Source: JAOUEA01 sp040882605
GTDB taxonomy: Bacteria; Actinomycetota; UBA4738; HRBIN12
Length of the DNA: 64,000 nt
Assembly: GCA_040882605.1 (NCBI GenBank)
Contig: JBBEAY010000067.1
Location: forward strand, 3,922-67,921
Direction: 5' to 3'
This document shows, piece after piece, positions 59,927 through 64,000 of this stretch. A model generated the notes under the pieces. It saw nothing but the letters and a program-made list of their open reading frames with translations. It made no database searches and was not told the origin of the DNA. Position 1 is the first letter of the stretch, and each line of letters starts with the position of its first letter. A program made the translations under genes and the position numbers.

Positions 59927-62900
59927 CCTCGGAGCCGGCCTCCGAGCCGTGCCCGCGGTGCGGCCGGACGCTCCCCAACGGCGCTAACTTCTGTCCCAAC
60001 TGCGGCGCGCCGGTTGCGGTGCCGGCCGCGTCGGAGCGACGGGTGGTCACGGTCGTCTTCGCCGACTTGGCCGGCTCGACCGAGCTCGCCGCCATGCTCG
60101 ACCCGGAGAGGTTCCGCGACGTGCTCGCCGCCTTCCACGGCATGGTGACCGACGAGATCACCGCTCTGGGAGGGCGCGCTGAGGGGTTCATCGGCGACGC
60201 GGTGTTGGGCGTGTTCGGCATGCCCGTGTTGCACGACGACGACGCGGAACGAGGCGTGCGCGCGGGCCTCGCGATCGTTGAGCGCGCCGGTCGCATCGGC
60301 GCCAGGCTCGAGCTGCCCGTGCCGGTCGGCGTGCGCGTCGGTGTGAACACCGGGCCGGTGGCGGTCGGCACTCCCACCGATCGCAACATCGTGATCGGCG
60401 CCGAGGTGAACATCGGCGCACGCCTCCAGCAGGCGGCGCTGCCCGGCGAGGTGCTCATGGGCGAGCGGACGCGCCTGCTGGTCGGTGACTCTATCGAGCT
60501 CGGCGAGCGCCGCTCGATCGAAGCCAAGGGGTTCGATTCTGCGATGCCGGCGTGGCAGGCGCTCGGCGCCGTCGGGCCGCAGACGCGCCGCTCGATCTCG
60601 CTCATCAACCGCAGGCGCGAGATGGCGCTGCTCGCCGATACGTTCGAGCGGGTACGGGTGCGCGAGCGCGCGCACCTTGTGACGCTGCTCGGCGAGCCCG
60701 GCATCGGCAAGACCCGCGTGGTCGAGGAGTTCCTCGCCGGCCTGCCCGAGAGCGTGCGCGTGCTGGTCGGACGCTCGAGCGCATTCGAAGAAGAAGTCAC
60801 GTTCTGGCCGCTTGCCCAGATGGTCTACCGGGAGATCGGGGCCGATCGCGGGGCGCCCGCCGACTTCGTGCACGAGCGGCTGCGCGCGTTCGTGGGGGAG
60901 TGGGTCGACCCCGACGGCGTCGACGAAGCCGCTCGGCGGCTCGCCATGGCGCTCGGCATCGAGGCCGACGACGAGGATCAGCGATATCACGCCGCAGAGG
61001 TGCGCAGGGGTCTGCTGAGCGTGCTCGCCGGCATCGCCTCACGTGGTCCCGTCGTGCTGGTGTTCGAGGATCTCCAGGAGGCCGACCCGGTGCTGCTCGA
61101 CCTCATCGAGCAGCTCATCAAGGAGGCCCGCAAGGTTCCGCTCATGGTGCTCTGCGTCGCGCGCTGGGAGTTCCTGGAACAGCGACCGACCTGGGCGGGA
61201 GGCATCGCCGACAACGTGACCATGTGGGTCGAGCAGCTCACGCCCGGTCACGCCGCCGAGCTTGCCATGGAAGCCGGTGGTCTGCGCTTCGACGACGCCG
61301 AGCGGGTCGCCCAGCATGCCGGCGGCAACCCCTTGTTCATCATGGAGATCGTCGGCATGCTGCGTCGTGAGGAACGCGATCTGCCCCCATGGGGCCCCGC
61401 GCCGAGCGGACGCCTGCTGCCGGCCACCGTGCAAGCGGTGATCGCGGCTCGCATCGACCAACTCTCGTCGCCGGCGCGCGAGCTGGTGCGGCGCGCATCG
61501 ATCTTCCCGCAGGGGCGCTTCGATCTCGACGAGCTGTCGTTGCTGGTCGATCCACGCCAGGAGCTGCTCGACGAGGCCGAGGACGACGAGCTGTTGACGC
61601 GCGACGAGGACCGCCCGGGCGTGTGGCGATTCGGTTCCGACGTGCTCCGCGACGTGGCCTACGACTCGCTCGCCAAGCGGGAACGCCAGCGGCTGCACCT
61701 TCGCGTGGCCAACAAGCTCACCGATGCCGACCAGACCGATCGGTACCCGCGCACAGTGGCTTTCCACCTCGAGCAGGCCGCGCAGGCTGCCCTCGACCTG
61801 AATCCGGGCGATCGCACCCTGGCCGAGCGCGCGGTCGAGGCGCTGGCGCATGCCGGCGACATCGCTCGGCGCCGCATCGAGTCGCATTCGGCCGCCGACC
61901 TGTACGAGCGCGCACTCGTGATGGCCGGGCCCGACGACCGATGGGACGACCGCGAGGCATGGATCCTGAGCGTGCTGGGCGAAGCCCGCTACTGGCTCGG
62001 CGAGTTCGACGCCGCGAGCTCGGCCCTGCGCCGGGCGCTCGCGCTCGCCGGCGAGTCGAGCGACCGTGTGTGCGCGCACGCCTCGCGGTTCCTGGCCGAC
62101 ATCACCCTCACGATCGGCGGCGACGCCGAGGGCGCGTCGGCGATGTTCGAGCGTTCGCTCGAGGCGGCGCGTCGCGTCGGGGAGCCTCGCGTCCTCGCGC
62201 GCACCCTGCTCATGGCCGCGTGGGTGCCGTACTGGGCGAGCGACCTGTCCAGGGCAGAAGCGATGTTCCGCGAGGCGCTCGACGTCGCCAGGTCGGGCGA
62301 AGAACGTGACGCGTGGGCCGAGTCGCGTGCGCTCGTCGGCATCGCCAACGTGATCTCGCTCGTCGGCGACGAAGCCGAAGCCCTGCGCGTCGCCCTCGAG
62401 GCGCTCGCGGTCGGCGAGGAAGCGGGCCAGGCATTCACGGCGGCCGTCGCGCGAGAGACCGTCGCCGCGTCGCTGCGGCGGGTGCTCCGCCTCGACGAGG
62501 CCCTCGTGCATGCGGAAGCCTCGATCCGCACCTTCCGAGAGCTCGGTGCCCGTTGGGAGCTCGCGAGCGCGCTCGGCGACCGGGGATCGATCCACCGCAT
62601 GGCCGGCCGGCTGGACGACGCCGAGACCGACCTGCGCGAGGCCTTCGTGCTCTGTCGCGACCTTCGCGAACGGGCGCTCGTGACCACGATCGCGGCCGAG
62701 CTCGCGCGCATCCTCGCCGTGCATGGCGATCCGTCGGCTGCGCGGCAGGTCCTCACGGACCCGTCCACGCAGCTGTCCGATGGCGATACCGGCGCCTCGG
62801 CCGTGTTGCTCACGGCCGAATGCGTGGTGGCGCTCGTGGAAGGCGACGAGGCAACTGCCCGCGCCAAGGCGAGGATCGCGATCGAGGCGGGGTCCGGCCC

Positions 62901-63072
62901 CGGCGGCGGGGGCAACGTGCACGCCGCCCAGGTCTGGTGGGCCGGACGACTCTTCGGAGCCGACGATGCCGGCGGGCCCCAGGCCGTTGAGGATGCGATG
63001 CGCGTGCTCGAGGACCACCACTGGTTGCAAGCGCTGCGGGAACCCGACATCACCTCCGACCTGCGCCGATAG
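59923..63072 (+). CDS. Zinc ribbon + class III cyclase + AAA ATPase + TPR regulator
   Basis: 1049 aa. Zinc ribbon CPRCGRTLPNGANFCPNCG at residues 9-27, cyclase domain (~38-215: VVFADLAGSTELA, GFIGDAVLGVFG, GAEVNIGARLQQA), ATPase with P-loop GEPGIGKTR (~258) and Walker B VLVFEDLQEAD, then TPR-like repeats (~650-1040: YERALVMAG, ALRRALALAGE, MFERSLEAARRVG...). This matches the actinobacterial adenylyl-cyclase/LuxR-less STAND-type regulators. Both cyclase metal Asp and Asn/Arg are present, so activity is possible. Confidence 0.88.
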   Translation: MTSEPASEPCPRCGRTLPNGANFCPNCGAPVAVPAASERRVVTVVFADLAGSTELAAMLDPERFRDVLAAFHGMVTDEITALGGRAEGFIGDAVLGVFGMPVLHDDDAERGVRAGLAIVERAGRIGARLELPVPVGVRVGVNTGPVAVGTPTDRNIVIGAEVNIGARLQQAALPGEVLMGERTRLLVGDSIELGERRSIEAKGFDSAMPAWQALGAVGPQTRRSISLINRRREMALLADTFERVRVRERAHLVTLLGEPGIGKTRVVEEFLAGLPESVRVLVGRSSAFEEEVTFWPLAQMVYREIGADRGAPADFVHERLRAFVGEWVDPDGVDEAARRLAMALGIEADDEDQRYHAAEVRRGLLSVLAGIASRGPVVLVFEDLQEADPVLLDLIEQLIKEARKVPLMVLCVARWEFLEQRPTWAGGIADNVTMWVEQLTPGHAAELAMEAGGLRFDDAERVAQHAGGNPLFIMEIVGMLRREERDLPPWGPAPSGRLLPATVQAVIAARIDQLSSPARELVRRASIFPQGRFDLDELSLLVDPRQELLDEAEDDELLTRDEDRPGVWRFGSDVLRDVAYDSLAKRERQRLHLRVANKLTDADQTDRYPRTVAFHLEQAAQAALDLNPGDRTLAERAVEALAHAGDIARRRIESHSAADLYERALVMAGPDDRWDDREAWILSVLGEARYWLGEFDAASSALRRALALAGESSDRVCAHASRFLADITLTIGGDAEGASAMFERSLEAARRVGEPRVLARTLLMAAWVPYWASDLSRAEAMFREALDVARSGEERDAWAESRALVGIANVISLVGDEAEALRVALEALAVGEEAGQAFTAAVARETVAASLRRVLRLDEALVHAEASIRTFRELGARWELASALGDRGSIHRMAGRLDDAETDLREAFVLCRDLRERALVTTIAAELARILAVHGDPSAARQVLTDPSTQLSDGDTGASAVLLTAECVVALVEGDEATARAKARIAIEAGSGPGGGGNVHAAQVWWAGRLFGADDAGGPQAVEDAMRVLEDHHWLQALREPDITSDLRR

Positions 63073-63367
63073 GCGTTCCGTCGCAGCTCGGTCCGGAAGA
63101 GGCTCTGTGACATCTGTCCCGACTGGGGTTCATCCGGCGGAAAAGCAACATCGAAAGTGTCCAATGACCACAAGTCGATGCTTGTGCTCCCGGGAGGCTA
63201 GCAGGGGTCTGCCCTCGCAATCGTGATTGGAGTTGTGTCAGAGGCAAATGAGGTGTATCGTTCCAGTATCGATGGTGCCCAGGGGGTAATCGATGGTGCC
63301 CAGGGGGTAAGAGTGATGGTTTGGTCAAGAGGGCACGGGCTGTAACAACGGGTGGGACCAAGGAGAC
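63073..63367. other. 295-bp lower-GC gap with repeats and mini-ORFs
   Basis: No ordinary gene. Contains TATCGT (63256-63261), two exact 21-bp repeats, and three mini-ORFs (MVPRG, MVPRG, MVWSRGHGL). Composition is visibly less GC-rich than the rest, suggesting acquired DNA. Confidence 0.4.
63268..63309 (+). repeat. 21-bp perfect tandem repeat
   Basis: Units 63268-63288 and 63289-63309 are identical and adjacent. Each carries ATG GTG CCC AGG GGG TAA (63272 and 63293), i.e. the same five-codon ORF twice in phase. Confidence 0.6.
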
Positions 63368-63664
63368 TTGCAGTACATCTCTTGGGGAGTCCCCGCCGCA
63401 GTGCCTCTACCACAGGTTTACCGAAACGATGGCGTCATGGCGGAGCAATGGGTGTTGATCAGTCTCTGGGGCATCAATCATGGGGACAGCGCGATGGTCT
63501 TCCGGGGACCGTTGTCGCAAGACAAAGCATGTCAGCAGGTCGGTTGCTCTCCCACCCTGAACAACACGCCCACCCAGGCATGGAACCAGATGGTAAACAA
63601 GATGGATGCCCGACCTTCCACGATCGAAGACATGAGGTATTCGGTTGATATCCATTGGCGCTAG
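63368..63664 (+). CDS. Hypothetical Trp-rich small protein
   Basis: 98 aa from TTG 63368 (AAGGAG close before it). The frame is open back to 63317 and upstream codons (GCNNGWDQGDL) look protein-like, so the 5' end is uncertain and may be frameshifted. QYISWGVPAAVPLPQ, Cys pair (KACQQVGC), TLNN and a final DIHWR weakly resemble the secreted protein at 14687 (HTYGVPLAA, TLND). Confidence 0.4.
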   Translation: MQYISWGVPAAVPLPQVYRNDGVMAEQWVLISLWGINHGDSAMVFRGPLSQDKACQQVGCSPTLNNTPTQAWNQMVNKMDARPSTIEDMRYSVDIHWR

Positions 63665-63688
63665 GCGTCGGTGAGAGGAGTGTCTCAG

Positions 63689-63994
63689 GTGACTAGGACG
63701 CCGAATATTCGCCGCAGCAAGGCATTCGCCCTTCTTGGAGTGACAGTCGTGGTGGCTGGGCTCAGCGCGGTGGCGATTGCTCAGGTCGGGGCCTTCGATG
63801 CCTCGGAGATCTTCGCCGACGAGAAGAACGAGACCTCCAAGGCGGAGATCGAAGCAGAAGATGAGGCACTAGTCGCGCTTGGGGAAGCCAATCCAGGGGA
63901 AGCACCGGAAGATCCCGAAAATGCCGGACCTACATCCGACCCCGATTGTCAACGCCGGTCGAAACCTGAGCGGTTTCCGCCGGTCGAAAACTGA
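63689..63994 (+). CDS. Membrane-anchored acidic protein, 3' end replaced by an IS end
   Basis: 101 aa from GTG 63689 (GAGGAG upstream; GTG 63680 and 63671 are alternatives). Basic N-terminus, hydrophobic anchor (AFALLGVTVVVAGLSAVAIA) and an acidic region (KAEIEAEDEALVALGE...). From TSDPD onward the codons lie in the putative insertion-sequence end, so the last ~16 residues are not native and the gene is truncated. Confidence 0.5.
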   Translation: MTRTPNIRRSKAFALLGVTVVVAGLSAVAIAQVGAFDASEIFADEKNETSKAEIEAEDEALVALGEANPGEAPEDPENAGPTSDPDCQRRSKPERFPPVEN

Positions 63995-64000
63995 GCACAT
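63947..64000. mobile_element. End of an insertion sequence (IS21-like?), cut by the window
   Basis: Begins TGTCAACG and contains two 19-bp direct repeats with one difference, CGCCGGTCGAAACCTGAGC (63953-63971) and CGCCGGTCGAAAACTGAGC (63978-63996), 25 bp apart. TGT-starting ends with multiple internal direct repeats are typical of IS21-family elements. No transposase is in the window. Confidence 0.5.

Overview
The window is one contig segment from a high-GC bacterium, almost certainly an Actinomycetota member of a little-studied, probably uncultured lineage. The pointers are a class E/D-type sortase, a GuaB3-type IMP dehydrogenase, an F420:NADPH oxidoreductase, five class III nucleotide cyclase loci, and the gene order sucC-sucD-(multi-TM protein)-purN-purH, which I recall from Streptomyces. 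Gene starts are distinctive: about fifteen transcription units on both strands have no Shine-Dalgarno sequence but carry a TAnnnT hexamer that ends 6-9 nt before an ATG/GTG, i.e. leaderless transcription. The first base lies inside a gene and the last ~55 bases look like the end of an insertion sequence. No rRNA, tRNA or CRISPR array was seen.

Layout. 1-5.6 kb: phosphodiesterase-like protein, APS kinase, GMC oxidoreductase, guaB3, guaA. 5.6-13.2 kb: a frameshifted HTH gene with twin palindromes, sortase, UvrD/PcrA helicase, a HicA-like toxin-antitoxin pair with a 22-bp perfect palindrome, a dimethylformamidase-like protein behind a 54-aa membrane protein, and a serine beta-lactamase-fold hydrolase. 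13.26-22.85 kb: a ~9.6 kb integrative element (large serine recombinase, two secreted/anchored cargo proteins, a long leftward operon of small zinc-binding proteins, HNH nuclease, RecA-like ATPase and HD-domain protein). It sits in the 3' end of a hydrolase-cyclase gene; the displaced original tail is still readable at the left end and a substitute tail is provided at the right end. 22.8-26.8 kb: three tandem alpha/beta-hydrolase + class III cyclase genes, each with its reading frame broken between or within the domains.

26.9-38.5 kb: cobalamin-binding subunit of an acyl-CoA mutase, sucCD, membrane protein, zinc-ribbon repeat protein, purN, purH, folD, metF-like reductase, amidohydrolase, membrane-bound adenylate cyclase. 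38.5-40.9 kb: RES-Xre toxin-antitoxin module with a 17-bp tandem operator, a decayed haloperoxidase-like remnant, a lipoprotein. 40.9-50.5 kb: a TCA block (citrate synthase, two isocitrate/isopropylmalate-type dehydrogenases, malate dehydrogenase, sdhCDAB). 50.6-52.6 kb: DsbB-like and thioredoxin-fold DsbA-like partners and an O-methyltransferase. 52.6-59.9 kb: mutase catalytic subunit behind a chain of mini-ORFs, small membrane protein, F420 reductase, peptidase-like hydrolase, acyl-CoA carboxylase alpha subunit with divergent birA, PH-domain protein, VOC protein. 59.9-63.1 kb: a 1049-aa zinc-ribbon/cyclase/ATPase/TPR regulator. 63.1-64 kb: lower-GC region with 21-bp repeats, two secreted-type ORFs and the IS end.

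Together the metabolic genes support propionyl-CoA to succinyl-CoA conversion (biotin ligase, carboxylase, split mutase), the TCA cycle and purine/one-carbon biosynthesis, with dense cyclic-nucleotide signalling. The accessory interest lies in the integrative element and its host-gene tail replacement, the broken cyclase triplet, the leaderless start architecture with mini-ORF leaders, and matching stop-codon hairpins on the two mutase subunit genes. All functional statements are from reading the sequence only; no database search was run.
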